Below, piece by piece: positions 11,542-23,406 of a DNA stretch of 64,000 nt. The position numbers and the translations under genes are program-made. The notes under the pieces are model-generated. The model saw only the letters and a program-made list of their open reading frames with translations, had not been told where the DNA came from and did no database searches. Position 1 is the stretch's first letter. Every line of letters starts with the position of its first letter. This DNA is from Homarus americanus (Eukaryota > Arthropoda > Malacostraca > Decapoda > Nephropidae), in assembly GCF_018991925.1 (NCBI RefSeq), contig NW_024729710.1:228501-292500 (forward strand). The letters run 5' to 3'.

Positions 11542-12065
11542 GCCATATCTCCTCCACCATGGCCCAGCTGAAACCAAAACTATCTGATATTACCAAACTT
11601 AAGGAACATACGTCACAGTCATCAATCGCCAGAGTTGACTTCTTTCTTAGCTGCGAAACGATCAATTCCCACAACTTTCGGGGGAGGAGATTAGAATGTA
11701 TTGAGTGTGTCTATCAGGGCCTGGTGGACCATCCTGCCGTAGTTCTCTTAATTGATGTGTAAAACTATCTGAGTTATGTCCTCGTGCTGCCAAACTATGT
11801 AACAAGTCCTGACCCAGATTGTCTGATTGATTTGTCTGGGACCAATAAAATGGAATGGGTGTGAGGATGGTAATATTTCTAAGTTATTTTCACCGCCATC
11901 TCAGTGCTGTTGTCTGCTTGATCAATTGAGATGCCTTCGTCCCCCTTATCAATTGAGATGCTTTTGTAACTTTGTACTTTTCTACTTTGGGGGAAATTTA
12001 CAAAGTATATCAGCAGACAATCAGGATAAATGTAAATAATCACACGAAAAATATAATCAGGGTAA

Positions 12066-12076
12066 GAGAGAGAGAG

Positions 12077-12119
<43 letters not shown>
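12066..12119. repeat. Compound GA-GT microsatellite
   Basis: GA units (12066-12080) pass directly into about 19 GT units (12081-12119). Confidence 0.95.
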
Positions 12120-12120
<1 letters not shown>

Positions 12121-12357
12121 GACGTCATCACACTGAGAGACGCATAATTCCTGTGGCCACACGTCCTTAAGACCACCACCATGCGTTGCTTCACTCTTAC
12201 GAACTCAAGGGCGTCTCTCTTTAGTTCTCGTCATTAACAAGCTTTATGTACTGAGGACTCGACCATCATCGTCCTCACTCCTGCCGCCATCAACAACAAC
12301 AGCAGTATTTGTGTCTTTATACGACATGAATCTTTTTGACAAACTTTTAACTTATTA

Positions 12358-12450
12358 CCACTACCACCATTAGGAACACCACCACTACTACTACTACTAC
12401 TACGACTACTACTACCACCATCACCATCACCACCATCACCATCATCACGA
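12358..12450. repeat. ACC/ACT/ATC trinucleotide tract
   Basis: Imperfect CCA, CTA and TCA triplets. The 125-codon - strand frame over it contains poly-Ser/Gly/Asp, as expected for a triplet repeat. Confidence 0.9.
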
Positions 12451-12777
12451 AATTTCATATAACTCACCATGAATACCAAATAAATACACCTCTTAAAACT
12501 AACACAGTAATTATGTATATTTGTGTATACTGTACTATACACATTTACATAACGTATCATTGTGTGTATGTGTGTGTATTTTAGGGAGTATATTTGTGTG
12601 TATTCCCGCAACCTAAGTGTAAAATAGAGAGAGTTACAACGTTCATGTGTAGTTTATATAGCCTTCAAGACGACCTATAAATCTGCAGTGTGTTTACGGT
12701 CAGTAATTTTAAGCTGAAGATCATTGTTTTAAAAATGGCGTCACCCGGCACGAGTTGGCGCCTTCCTCGAGTGAAGT

Positions 12778-12807
12778 TGTATTATTGTTATTATTATTTT
12801 ATGATTA

Positions 12808-12847
<40 letters not shown>

Positions 12848-12872
12848 GTTATTGTTATTATTGTCATTGTTA

Positions 12873-12912
<40 letters not shown>

Positions 12913-12913
12913 C
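12778..12913. repeat. TTA trinucleotide array
   Basis: About 135 bases of TTA with occasional TTG and TCA triplets. It creates poly-Leu and poly-Ile frames on + that should not be annotated as proteins. Confidence 0.95.
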
Positions 12914-12986
12914 ATCTATTTTAATAGTATTGTTGAAGTTATTTATGATATCAATGTTATTTTATTACTGTTGTTACACCCAACAC

Positions 12987-13185
12987 ACCCGTCCTCGACA
13001 CACACACACACACACCCGTCCTCGACACACACACACACACACACCCGTCCTCGACAAACATACCCGTCCTCGACACGCACACACCCGTCCTCGACACACA
13101 CACACACTCGTCCTCGACACACACACACTGTCCCGACACACACTCACACCCGTCCTCGACACACACACACCCGTCCTCGACACAT
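12987..13185. repeat. CCGTCCTCGACACA minisatellite
   Basis: Eight to nine copies of CCCGTCCTCGAC are separated by CA tracts of variable length (period about 20-28). It is a minisatellite whose spacers are themselves a microsatellite, and it retains one CpG in CGTC and one in TCGA per unit. All overlapping open frames are repeat-derived. Confidence 0.9.
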
Positions 13186-13334
13186 CATAGTTCCACTTCC
13201 TCTACATATGTCCATAACCTGGATATAAAAGACGTAAAATCAAAACAACAGATGACTCGTAAATTAATATATGTCGTGAAATTGTTGCTGACCCTCTCTG
13301 TCTGTCTGATAGGACTCACTGTGGCGTGGAGAGT

Positions 13335-13412
13335 CTCAGGGGGGGGGAGGCTTCAGGGTCACGTGGGGGAAGGCTGCGGATTCACGTGGGGGGGGGGAGG
13401 GGGGTAGGCTCC
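13335..13412. repeat. G-rich tract with two CACGTGGGGG boxes
   Basis: Long G runs (8-10 G) surround a near-duplicate 37-base module containing TCACGTGGGGG at about 13358 and 13390. It has G-quadruplex potential on + and two E-box hexamers. Confidence 0.75.
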
Positions 13413-13929
13413 AGGCTGACTACAGAGGGTGTGTGTACCAATTATAAGACCCAGCCACATGGAACACTGGCCTTACTACGGAGCCTAGGAACCAACTCGA
13501 TAGGGTTCCTACATAACAGCCTAGCAATACGTAACAATTAAGGTATGATGATAAAGAAATACTACTACTACATTATTATACTTCAATAGATGGATGGGAA
13601 ATATCGAGGAATATTTAGTATTTGTCCTTTGAAAGTAATAAGGGAATGGAGACCAAGAGCGAGGAATATTGGTCTAGATTCATCGATGGATATTCTATAA
13701 ATATGATTCTTGTATCTGGAGAGTAAGTTATATATGGAATTACAAAAGACGTCACCGTTTCTAAATCTATATGTGAAACTCTTGTTGTATTTTCTGGTCC
13801 TTACAGCCGCAGAGAACAGGATACTAAACGCAAGAGAAGAAATGCTCTATCTTGGCTGTAATGTACGTGATTATCTTTTGTATTTAAGGAAGACTAAACT
13901 GTATGCAGCACGTACCGCTCTCCTGCTCC

Positions 13930-14079
13930 TACGTACCTCCACCCTGCCCTTTCGTACCTCCACCCTGCCCTACGTACCTCCACATTGGCCTACGTACCTC
14001 CACATTGGCCTACGTACCTCCACCCTGCCCTACGTACCTCCACCCTGCCCTACGTACCTCCACCCTGTCCTACGTACAT
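13930..14079. repeat. 20-bp minisatellite, about 8 copies
   Basis: The unit is TACGTACCTCCACCCTGCCC, with variants CACATTGGCC and CACCCTGTCC at the 3' half. The invariant part contains the palindrome TACGTA. Confidence 0.95.
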
Positions 14080-14184
14080 CCACCCACACCACAACCCCGT
14101 AACTACAATACATTAAATTAAAACATCTTATTTAATCCCCAGCATCCAGCATCAACACAGCCTCCCATCTTGAAATTTTAGCTG

Positions 14185-14187
<3 letters not shown>

Positions 14188-14228
<41 letters not shown>
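14188..14228. repeat. CA microsatellite
   Basis: A CA array of about 20 units. Confidence 0.95.
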
Positions 14229-14230
<2 letters not shown>

Positions 14231-14380
14231 CAGTCATACAGTCGAGAGAAACTGTATGCAGGAGTAAATTTCTCTCTCAAAACTTTACTTACTAGAATAT
14301 TCTATTATCTTGACACCCAGTAAAAAGAAAATATTCCAATTCGAATATATTTGAAGATTCTACCTACTACCCGCGCCATT

Positions 14381-14396
14381 AGGTTAGGTTAGGTTT
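14381..14396 (+). repeat. Short TTAGG block
   Basis: Three GGTTA units lie immediately upstream of the 23-bp array. Confidence 0.75.
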
Positions 14397-14757
14397 CCTG
14401 GCCATGTATACTGTAGTGTCATATTACCTGGCCATATAGAGTAATATTTCCTGATCATATAGAGTAATATTTCCTGGCCATATAGAGTAATATTTCCTGG
14501 CCATATAGAGTAATATTTCCTGGCCATATAGTGTAATATTTCCTGGCCATATAGTGTAATATTTCCTGGCCATATAGAGTAATATTTCCTGGCCATATAG
14601 AGTAATATTTCCTGGCCATATAGAGTAATATTTCCTGACCATATAGAGTAATATTTCCTGGCCATATAGAGTAATATTTCCTGGCCATATAGAGTAATAT
14701 TTCCTGGCCATATAGAGTAATATTTCCTGACCATATAGAGTAATATTTCCTGACCAT
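14397..14757. repeat. 23-bp minisatellite, about 16 copies
   Basis: The unit is 23 bases, including TTCCTGGCCATATAGAGTAA. Single-base variants (GAGTAA or GTGTAA, GGCC or GACC) are distributed among copies. Because 23 is not a multiple of 3, all frames rotate through the same 23-residue cycle. On - no phase creates a stop, so three overlapping open frames up to 173 codons appear. They are artefacts of the array. Confidence 0.95.
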
Positions 14758-14999
14758 GTAACAATTCCCCAAAGTTGAGATGTATTATTTTCCAAACATG
14801 TAATAATATTCTCCGGGTGATATCAGACCGTGTAATATTTCTGCTGTGAAGTTGTGTTGTGGACGAAGCTGCATAATTCTCCATAGTATGTGTCATATCT
14901 GGCATAGTTCCCGTTGTCTACAGATTCTTTCATATTTCACAGACGCTGGGAACACACGCTACATGTTCTTGCAGTTTTCATACATTTTTGTTTTCAATT

Positions 15000-15013
15000 T
15001 GCCCTCTGGTGGT
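15000..15013 (-). promoter_or_regulatory. CTCF-like motif
   Basis: The - strand reads TACCACCAGAGGGCAAA. The core CCACCAGAGGGCA agrees with the bilaterian CTCF consensus (CCA, AG, GGGC blocks) except for A in place of G/C near the 3' end. Binding is inferred from the motif alone. Confidence 0.45.
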
Positions 15014-15787
15014 ACTGTCAGGGTAGGGTACACACACAAGATCAGTCTTACTATCAATGTGTAAGAATTTTTTTCGTAATTTGCCTGACTACGAAGAGAC
15101 AAAAAGTTAATGAATACTTTGTAGGTTAGGAAGGGTAATGGTGTTGACAGGCTGTAGACGAAATGAGCCGCTAATTTGGACCAGTTCTCGTCTAATTGCA
15201 AATGAGGAACGAAATAATTAGGTTGTTGCAAGAAAGCTGCCTGTAAACTGTGGGATAATATCTTTATATTCATGAGACTTTAATTACAGCTTCGTGTATG
15301 GTGATAATTTACGTGATGACCAGGACTTTGTTGTTATGCAAGACAGTTTTATTTTGGTCGGAACTGGAGTACGACTTTGTGACATCTGATTTGGTTTATT
15401 TTTCATTCTTACTTATATTTTCCACTTATTAATGTAATTATGTTTACTTAGTTTATTATATGTGTTTTAGGTTTTATTTTGAGTTAAGTTAAATCATGTT
15501 TTTCTTAATGTTTTGTAATTTAGGTTGAATTAGATTAAGTTAGGTTAGTTAGAATGAATGGTTATGTTGACACGGGTGGATGCTCATCAAACAGGCCCTA
15601 ATGGTAGTTCAAATAGTCCTACGTCCTTATGGGTCCCAACACTGTAGTTATTAAAGTTTTTTGGCGGCGTTTAAGAATATTGGTCGACAATATTCATACA
15701 TAAACCCAGATATGCTTTTTCTTTCTGTCAGTATGGGATAAAGGTGAATGCCACTCTTATATAACGGGTTCCTCCAGCAATTAACGT

Positions 15788-15788
<1 letters not shown>

Positions 15789-15847
<59 letters not shown>
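15789..15847. repeat. CA microsatellite
   Basis: A CA array of about 29 units. Confidence 0.95.
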
Positions 15848-15849
<2 letters not shown>

Positions 15850-16088
15850 CCTGAGACAAACCAATGAACGTAATTTTGGGTTTCATTTTGCTACACAGTT
15901 CTCAAGGTGTGTCTAGCAACCACTTGAACCTCCACCACACATTTTCTTCCTCACAATGTACCAATTACATATCCAAGTTCCTTCAGCAGTCTCACCTTTG
16001 ATTATTCCAGGTGTTCCGGATAATTAAGTTGTCCTATTTTACACGACAGGTGGGAGTCTCATGTGCTGTTGTGCTTCTGTTTGTTGTT

Positions 16089-16092
<4 letters not shown>

Positions 16093-16186
<94 letters not shown>
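16093..16186. repeat. Long GT microsatellite
   Basis: About 47 uninterrupted GT units. This length is prone to slippage and to Z-DNA formation. Confidence 0.95.
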
Positions 16187-16187
<1 letters not shown>

Positions 16188-16265
16188 CATCTTGCGATAA
16201 TATAGTTTTTGAGTTGCTCAGCTACAACTGGTGGACGTACAGTGGAATATAAGCTTATAATGAAC

Positions 16266-16348
16266 AGGGGAGTATTATAGATGTGGAGTATTATAGATGT
16301 GGAGTATTATAGATGGGGAGTATTATAGATGTGGAGTATTATAAATGT
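16266..16348. repeat. 16-bp minisatellite, 5 copies
   Basis: The unit is GGAGTATTATAGATGT, with one G and one A variant. Confidence 0.95.
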
Positions 16349-16399
16349 GTAAGATTGTATTTTTTATCTTGACCTTTATAAACCAACTCAGGGTCACGA

Positions 16400-17030
16400 A
16401 GAGGGTGCTAAGTGTTGGTAGGTTTAGGTCACAGTCGTTATCTAAACACTGATCTAGTTTCCCGGCCAAACAACTATTGCCCTTTGCTCATATAGTACTA
16501 AAACCTAAAGCTACGAGACAGCTAAGTTTATTAAGAAGGTTTTGCTGAAGCTATTTTTAAGCTATAAACTCTTATCGGTAAATTTGATTTCCTCAACGCT
16601 TACTTGTTTTTACGCTTGGTTTAAGTTGCAGAATAAAACATAACTGGCGAAGGTGTTGTTCCTGAGATTGTGGGTTTATTGATTAAACCTAATTTTTTTC
16701 ATCGTTCTTGGAGTGATGTCAGACAAAGAATTAAAACCCACTCTAAATAACATTAAGGGATATAGATTTTGTTATGGTTTTGTGTTCATTGTTAATATGT
16801 CAGGTTCGTACAAGTCACATCCCAGCCGAGGTCATCCAGGCAGCGGTGCATATTCTGTTAGGAGGAGGAAATTTGTGCCTCATACAGGGTTTTATAATCT
16901 AGTATGTGAGAGATGCGTCGGAATGCCATGGTCTCTCGTGTAAAATTCTCCTCGTGGCTATTCTTTCTCATCTCATAATTCATCCCGGAATATCAACTTA
17001 TTTTTAATTTATTTTTTTTATTTTGTTTTT
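16400..17030. other. Unique DNA with anonymous short frames
   Basis: Mostly non-repetitive DNA. The + frame at 16713-16943 and a - strand ATG in strong context (ACCATGGCATTCC near 16925) each stay open only briefly. Neither has a recognisable domain. Confidence 0.4.
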
Positions 17031-17032
17031 GT

Positions 17033-17104
17033 TCAGTCAGTCAGTCACTCAGCCAGCCAGTCAGTCAGTCAGTCAGTCAGCCAGCCAGTCAGTCAGTCAG
17101 TCAA
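17033..17104. repeat. AGTC/AGCC tetranucleotide repeat
   Basis: An imperfect tetramer array of the same GTCA/GCCA type as the one at 9.73 kb. Confidence 0.9.
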
Positions 17105-17142
17105 TTATGTAGTTATTTTTTTTTTTTTGAGATACTGTCAAC

Positions 17143-17376
17143 TTGTGTATTCCAATCCCTGGGCGTTGTTTCATTCTACCAGTTAACTACCGTAATATAT
17201 ATGTTCTCAACAGCCAAAAGACTCTCACTATCCTAGCCCAGAGTGAGGTCATTCAAAGGCTTTGGTGGCTGCTTTACAATGTGGATGTTTTGTTTCCTGA
17301 GACAAAAGGCTTTATGTTCAGTCATCTGCCTGAATATGAGCTGAATGTTGCATGGTTTAGGAGAGGTTTCGAGTAA
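17143..17376 (+). other. Anonymous 77-codon open frame in unique DNA
   Basis: This frame is not a simple repeat and has mixed amino-acid composition, including aromatic residues (L-W-W-L-L-Y) and F-P-E-T-K-G-F-M-F-S-H-L-P. An AG at about 17211 (CTCAACAG) could act as an acceptor. It lacks a typical start context and no family is recognised, so it may be chance. Confidence 0.15.
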
Positions 17377-17408
17377 TACCACCAAAAAGAAGGTTAAGAA
17401 TACCGATA

Positions 17409-17480
17409 AAATTATACCTTACCTAACCTGACCTGGCCTAACCTAACCTAACCTAACCTAACCTGACCTGACCTGACCTT
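17409..17480 (-). repeat. CCTAA block with CCTGA variants
   Basis: AACCT pentamers are followed by a run of GACCT pentamers. The variant is again clustered. Confidence 0.9.
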
Positions 17481-18507
17481 ACCTGTCCCCGAGGAAAGAC
17501 GCCCAGCACGTATGAATATTTTAATAAATTTTTAATGGCACCAGATTTAATATTAGTCATGTCAAGTATTAATAGATAGAAATAATAAGGCTTAATATTT
17601 CATAACGTTATAATTTCTTGATAGTGATTAGACCATAAGGATGAGTCTTAACATTTGCTTCACATTAAAGATTTTGTGAGTCAAGAGTCAAAGGTTAAAA
17701 TATAATAACTCCTAGAAAAAATGTACTTATTTCTATTTTTCAGTCGGTATCAGAGAGACTTAAAAAAAAAATAAACTTGGCTGTAGCTTTCACAAATTTC
17801 CCGGAAATATTTAATAAGAGTATTTTCTGCTGATAGTAAAGGACCAATGAATATAAAAGTTTGTGACATTAGAGTTGATAAATATTGAACTCTGATTATT
17901 TTCCTTTTGTGAGATACTGACAACCTAAAGCTGTAAAAAAATATGGAAAAAAATACATGAACTTAAAAATCTTTCCATGTAGCTTGAATTATCTCGAGGG
18001 ACTTAACAATGAAAGATTGCCACTCGACTGATAAAAAAAAAATGTGTTTCTCGTATTATTAAGGAAAAAATAAATAAAATCATGCCAATACAGTATTAGG
18101 AATATGAAATAATCAAAGATTGTGTTCATACGATGGTACATTGTAGTCCAGGTTAATACAGTCGGATCTGGAAATCGTAAATTAATTTCATATAACAAAG
18201 AGTTCAAAGGTTATAGTTACAATGTCTTTCATCCCTAACTAAAGCTACATCAGACATAAGCCATAATTATAGCCCCAGTCCTTAGATTAATTGACTCTTA
18301 ACACTTGGTGAGCCAGAGGGTAAAATTTGGTGAATCGAGTGACATAAATCCTCGACCATCCTTAGTCAACACAAACAATTTAAATCAATTGACCTCGATA
18401 AAATTTACTCACGTGAAATAAACCAACGGGCTAAACCTACCCAATTTGAGTTAGTGAGTAGTTAAATCTTTACCCATATCAAGGTAGTCTCTCGTAACAT
18501 AACGTCT
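17481..18507. other. Unique AT-rich DNA, no gene seen
   Basis: About 1 kb of AT-rich, mostly unique sequence with short A runs. No domain-bearing open frame, RNA gene or repeat of note is visible. Confidence 0.6.
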
Positions 18508-18632
18508 AGAGAGAGAGAGAAAACGAACGAACGAACGAACGAACGAACGAACGAACGAACGAACGAACGAACGAACGAACGAACGAACGAACGAACGAAC
18601 GAACGAACGAACGAACGAACGAGAGAGAGAGA
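18508..18632. repeat. AACG tetranucleotide array flanked by GA runs
   Basis: About 25 uninterrupted AACG units (18522-18622) sit between two short GA runs. Each unit keeps its CpG, which is unusual for a long tetramer array. Confidence 0.95.
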
Positions 18633-18825
18633 ACGAGAAAATAATGAGCCAATAAGTTAAAACCCATTGAGCCGTTGAGCATTATCGAGTACGTTGGTTC
18701 GAGTAAAAAGTTTCCGACTATCTGACGAGGGAGTAATTACCATGGCAATGAGGGACTCTAATGTGTTTGATTGGGGAAGACTTGATCATGCATACGGTGC
18801 CCGGGGTGCTCAATATGTAAAGTGT

Positions 18826-18890
18826 GTCTCTCTCTCTCTCTCTCTTTTCTTTTTTCTCTTTTTCTTTCTATCTTTCTTTTTTTTCTTTGC
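18826..18890. repeat. TC microsatellite and TTTC tract
   Basis: TC units pass into an imperfect T-rich TTTC stretch. The Ser/Phe frame across it is a repeat translation. Confidence 0.9.
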
Positions 18891-19478
18891 TGTGAGTTCA
18901 GTAAGGAGGGTGTGTTGTCAGCAAGGAGGAGGGCGTGTTGTCAGCAGCAGCAGCAGCTACAGTAACAAAACTTTAGATTTAGTAAAAAAAAAAGAAATGC
19001 ACATTAAAATAATCTTACACTTAATAACCTATGGTCTTTGTATAGTTAATCAAGCCAGAAATTGAATACCTGAATTGCTACCCACATTTAAATGGCTATT
19101 AATACTACAATGAAAATACAGAACCGCACTTTAAATTCACAATTAAAAACAGACTTTTAGATGAATTCATTTTTTCTTCACTTTTCACAATAGACTAGAG
19201 GGATAAAATTGTAATATGTGGATAAACTAAACCATAACTCTCCCTCAACAAAGTGGAATTGGCTTCCTCTGTGCCAACCAGCCTCCGTCATATGCTAAAA
19301 ATGGTACACCTAAAAAAAATGGTTCAAAAATTGGGGTTCAAAGAGTGAGGGGAAGATTAGCTTCACTCTATGTACCCGTAACAGGTGAGTTTTATACACT
19401 AAAGAGGAGCTGTATCCAAGCGTGGCCCAGACTAACCCCCCAAGCTCCATACCCAGTACATATAAAACACATAAAGAG

Positions 19479-19481
<3 letters not shown>

Positions 19482-19529
<48 letters not shown>
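19482..19529. repeat. CA microsatellite
   Basis: A CA array of about 24 units. Confidence 0.95.
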
Positions 19530-19673
19530 GGTGATACACAGAGAGAGACTTTAATTTACTGTAAAAACTAAAGCCGATTCATACACTTTGCGATATTGCA
19601 CAGGCTAATTTTCTTTTGTTAAATTGTTATTAGTGTTTAGCAGGTCAGTGGGCGTATTTTCTGAGTGTGTAAA

Positions 19674-19698
19674 TGACTGACTGACTGACTGACTGACT
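19674..19698. repeat. GACT tetranucleotide repeat
   Basis: A short array of TGAC units. Confidence 0.85.
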
Positions 19699-19900
19699 CA
19701 TTGATTGATTTACATTTTGTTTTGAGGATAAAGATCACATCATGAGGGTAATATATCCGAGTTAATGTCTTCAAAATTCCAGTCGGATTATCATGAGTGA
19801 AGAGGATTAGCGCATTAATGATCTTTGGTGTTTACATACAATTAGTGTATACTTTAGATGATATTGAAAGCTTTACTTATTTATTCGTGATTGGGTGAAG

Positions 19901-20090
19901 ATCAAGTTCAGGTTCAGAGGTCAAGGATCATGTTCAGAGGTCAAAGTTCAGGTTCAGAGGTCAAGTTCAAGTTCAGAGGGTCAAGTTTAGGTTCAGAGGG
20001 CAAGGGTCAAGTTCAGAGGTCAAAGTTTAGGTTCAGAGGTCAAGTTCAAGTTCATAGGGTCAAGGCTTAAAAGGTTCAAGGTTCAGGCTC
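19901..20090. repeat. TTCAGAGGTCAAG minisatellite
   Basis: Ten or more degenerate copies of GGTTCAGAGGTCAAG, with a period of about 18-20 bases. The AGGTCA half-site of nuclear-receptor elements recurs in most copies, often as direct repeats, purely through the repeat unit. Confidence 0.85.
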
Positions 20091-20709
20091 ACATAATAAT
20101 AGAAGAAACATATCAACTACTTGGCGTGTATAGGCAGAGGATCACAAAGCATCGTTCATTATTTATTTATCTGTGGTCAATTTCTCAAACCACTCGTAAC
20201 TTAAGATTTAACTAATGATACTGGGAAATAATTCTTAAGTTATTACACAAAGATAAAGATAAACTGATAACAAAAATACTCAGAAATTCGACCTTTTATA
20301 CATACGTCATCATACACTCACATGGGAAAGAGAAATATAACATATTTTTCATCTTTAAGGAGTCGTATCACTGCACTGGATTCTTAGAAACTCGTAAGTC
20401 GATTTTTTCCCGTAATTAAGACTGATAACAAATCCAGTTAAGATAAGTAGAGTCTTGTAGCAATTTCGTCACCATGTTGGTAGTGACGATTTTAAAATCC
20501 TTCTTTGACGTCAGGCAGTTGGGTGCGTTCTCAACATCTGAAGTTTCGGGGGAAAAAAATTTCAACTTACGAATGTTTGAAAGTCGTGAACCCAGAGAAC
20601 CAGAGACTACATAGAGGACACGACTGGATGATTGATGTCCACCTGTGTTTCTTGGACATTCTGTGGGTGGCAGGCAATGTTGGGGGGGATCTGCTTCATT
20701 CTGTGTGTG

Positions 20710-21130
20710 TGGAGGGGGTGAGGATGGTGTTAGGGAGGGAGAGGATGGTGTTAGGGAGGTGAGAATGGTGTTAGAGGGGTGAGGATGGTGTTAGAGGAGG
20801 TGAGGATGGTGGGAAGGAGGGGTGAGGATGGTGTTAGGAAGGGGTGAGAGAAAGGAGGGTGAGGATGGTGTTAGGGAGGTGGTGAGGATGAGATGGTGGA
20901 GGATGGTAAGGAGGGGTGAGGATGGTGTGGAAGGAGGGGTGAGGATGGTAAATGAGAGAGGTGAGGATGAGGATGTGTTAGGAGATGAGGAGGTTAGGGG
21001 GTGAGGATGGTGTTAGGAAGGGTGGAGGAAGTGTGTTAGGAGGGGTGATGATGGTGTTAGGAGATGGGAGGATGATGTGGGAGGGGTGAGGATGGTGTTA
21101 GAGGGGAGGATGGTGGTGTTAGAGGGGTGG
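20710..21130. repeat. G-rich minisatellite GGGGTGAGGATGGTGTTAG
   Basis: About twenty imperfect copies of a unit of about 20 bases, with length changes between copies. The short Gly/Arg/Val frames over it are repeat translations. It has strong strand asymmetry (G-rich on +). Confidence 0.9.
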
Positions 21131-21183
21131 ACAGATGCCCGAGAGAGGTGTAGATGACTCCAATGAGGGAAAGATTAGTGAGG

Positions 21184-21254
21184 GAAGGGAGAGAGAGGGA
21201 TGAGAGAGAGAGAGAAAGAGAGAGATGAGAGAGAGAGAGAGAAAGAGAGAGATT
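21184..21254. repeat. GA microsatellite, interrupted
   Basis: GA runs broken by AAAG and ATGA. Confidence 0.9.
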
Positions 21255-21435
21255 AAATAACACGGTCATAAACTTAACCTGACCTGATGACCTCATGATG
21301 AAGCCATTAGGGAGAATCACTTAATGGGTCAACTCGTCCTGATGTTCCTACTTAGTTCACCATTACAAGCGCATGGCCCCGCCCCCCTTGGAACACCACA
21401 TCCAAAGGTTTTTTTATTTATTTATTTTTCTTCTG

Positions 21436-21560
21436 TATATAGAGCTATGTCTGCGTCTATGTCTGTATGTGAGCTATGTCTGCGTCTGTATGTGAACTAT
21501 GTCTGCGTCTATGTCTGTATGTGAGCTATGTCTGAGTCTATGTATGTATGTGTCTGTGTA
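21436..21560. repeat. 29-bp minisatellite of CTATGTCTG type
   Basis: Four imperfect copies of a module with TATGTCTGCGTCTATGTCTG and TATGTGAG. Confidence 0.85.
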
Positions 21561-22335
21561 AGCTGCCAAATGTTGATGCTTGAAAATTGGATCAAATAAA
21601 TAACCAAAGATAATCAGGAAATTAAATAGTAAAATAGCAAAAAAATAAATAAATAAATAAAAGTAAAAACGTAGAATATGACCTAAATTTTCCTTTCAAA
21701 TTGCCATAAAAGAAAAAAAAATATTGAAACGAGCCGATGTATTGATAATATTCCAAACGCTTTCGACAAAAAGTATAAGGATTTTTGTTTTGGTATTTTC
21801 TCTGTTGGACAAAGTAGTTCTTATGACTGGCTTGGAGAAGAGTCGACGAGTGTGTTAAAAGTTAGATTCTCACTCCACCCAAAAACAAAAACAAAATAGT
21901 ACTGTCTCTTCCCAGTTCCAGATCAATACAATGAACTTTATTAAATCTATGTAAAAGGCTTAAAATGTAAATAAATTAATAAATAAAGTAAATATATAAA
22001 TAAATAAATAAATAAGGTGGAAAGAAATCGACCCCAAAAAAATAAAAATATCGTATGGAATTTTACGAATATAGTTTTCCATGAGTTTCTCAACCCGGAC
22101 CAGTGTGAGAAAACCTTCTACCAAAACAATGGTATTTTCTCCCGTCTAAGAGTAAAAAGATAGTTTTTTTTCCTTTATATTGGCGTAAACTGGATGTACG
22201 TCATTAGACTCTCTCTCTCTCAACGTATTGCTGGTAACTCAATACAGTATTTTCTGAATGAACAATTAGTGTAATGAATCCCGTGTTCTTTGTCAATACG
22301 GACACGTACAGTATATAGTGGTATGCGTCCGTGTG
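21561..22335. other. AT-rich DNA, no gene seen
   Basis: A-rich sequence with small AAAT and AAATA runs (21640-21665 and 21960-22015). No coding signal is seen. Confidence 0.6.
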
Positions 22336-22336
22336 C

Positions 22337-22450
<114 letters not shown>

Positions 22451-22552
22451 GTCCATTATGTATGTATGTATATGTATAATACCACGTTAGTGGTGATTGT
22501 ATGTCCTGTGATATGTTGTCCGTGAATGTTGTGATTGTATATGACGAAGCCA

Positions 22553-22554
<2 letters not shown>

Positions 22555-22597
<43 letters not shown>

Positions 22598-22602
22598 ACA
22601 CA
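22555..22602. repeat. CA microsatellite
   Basis: A CA array with one TA interruption. Confidence 0.95.
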
Positions 22603-23272
22603 AGAATGACATCTGTGTTTTGACCATCTCGTCTCTTTTTGCTCATACGTGATGGCTGATATGCAAGTCTGACAATGTGGTTTGACTCGTAAATGATCCA
22701 GTCACATCTTTATACAAGGGAAGGGGGAGGGAGAGTGTGTGTTTCCTGTTGCTCTTCACGCTTCATGTGGGCGGGGAGAAAACTAAACAGAAAACAATTT
22801 TATGGTCAGGTTTAATATGTTGTTTTTGTTCAGGGATGAGATTTAACTCCCACGGGGGGGGGGGGATATTTGGCTTTTATAGGCAGGGAAAATAAGGTGA
22901 AATGAAGCTTGAGTGTTACACAGACCACAGAAAGGCAAGCAGAGAGAATAAACAGCGTTCAGATCATCGAGTAAACATTTCTTTACGGTACAAATAGTAT
23001 AGGAGGGGGAGCTAACGTGGTAAATAGAGCAGAAGAGGAACTGAATAAAAATGATTAAAACGTATTTTCGTTGGATATATTAAGAGGAAATGGGAGGATA
23101 GGGGAGATATAGCCATAAAGGTAGATACATAAACACTGTGCAATATTATAGATAATAGTTGAAGTGACCGGGTTATCAAGGAAACAAAAATCCCGGGTAT
23201 ATTGTTGTTGGCTTCCCGCACCTCCCTACCAAATTTTAGGCCCTGCTTCAAAATTGTGGAAAGGCATAAGGA

Positions 23273-23347
23273 ACACACACACACACACACACACACATAC
23301 ATACATACATACATACATACATACATACATACATACATACATACATA

Positions 23348-23389
<42 letters not shown>

Positions 23390-23406
23390 TACACACACAC
23401 ACACAC
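23273..23406. repeat. Compound CA/CATA microsatellite
   Basis: CA, then about 14 CATA tetramers, then CA again with scattered TA. The His/Thr frames on + and Cys/Val frames on - are repeat translations. Confidence 0.95.

Noticed and set aside
12690..13228. 157- and 166-codon poly-Leu/Ile frames, one with ATGGCG in good context at 12735
   Set aside because: After about 17 unique codons (M-A-S-P-G-T-S-W-R-L-P-R) both run into a TTA array and then a CA minisatellite. The start context alone does not support a gene.
14384..14905. 173-codon open frame on -
   Set aside because: It is produced by the 23-bp array, with three overlapping frames of the same 23-residue cycle.
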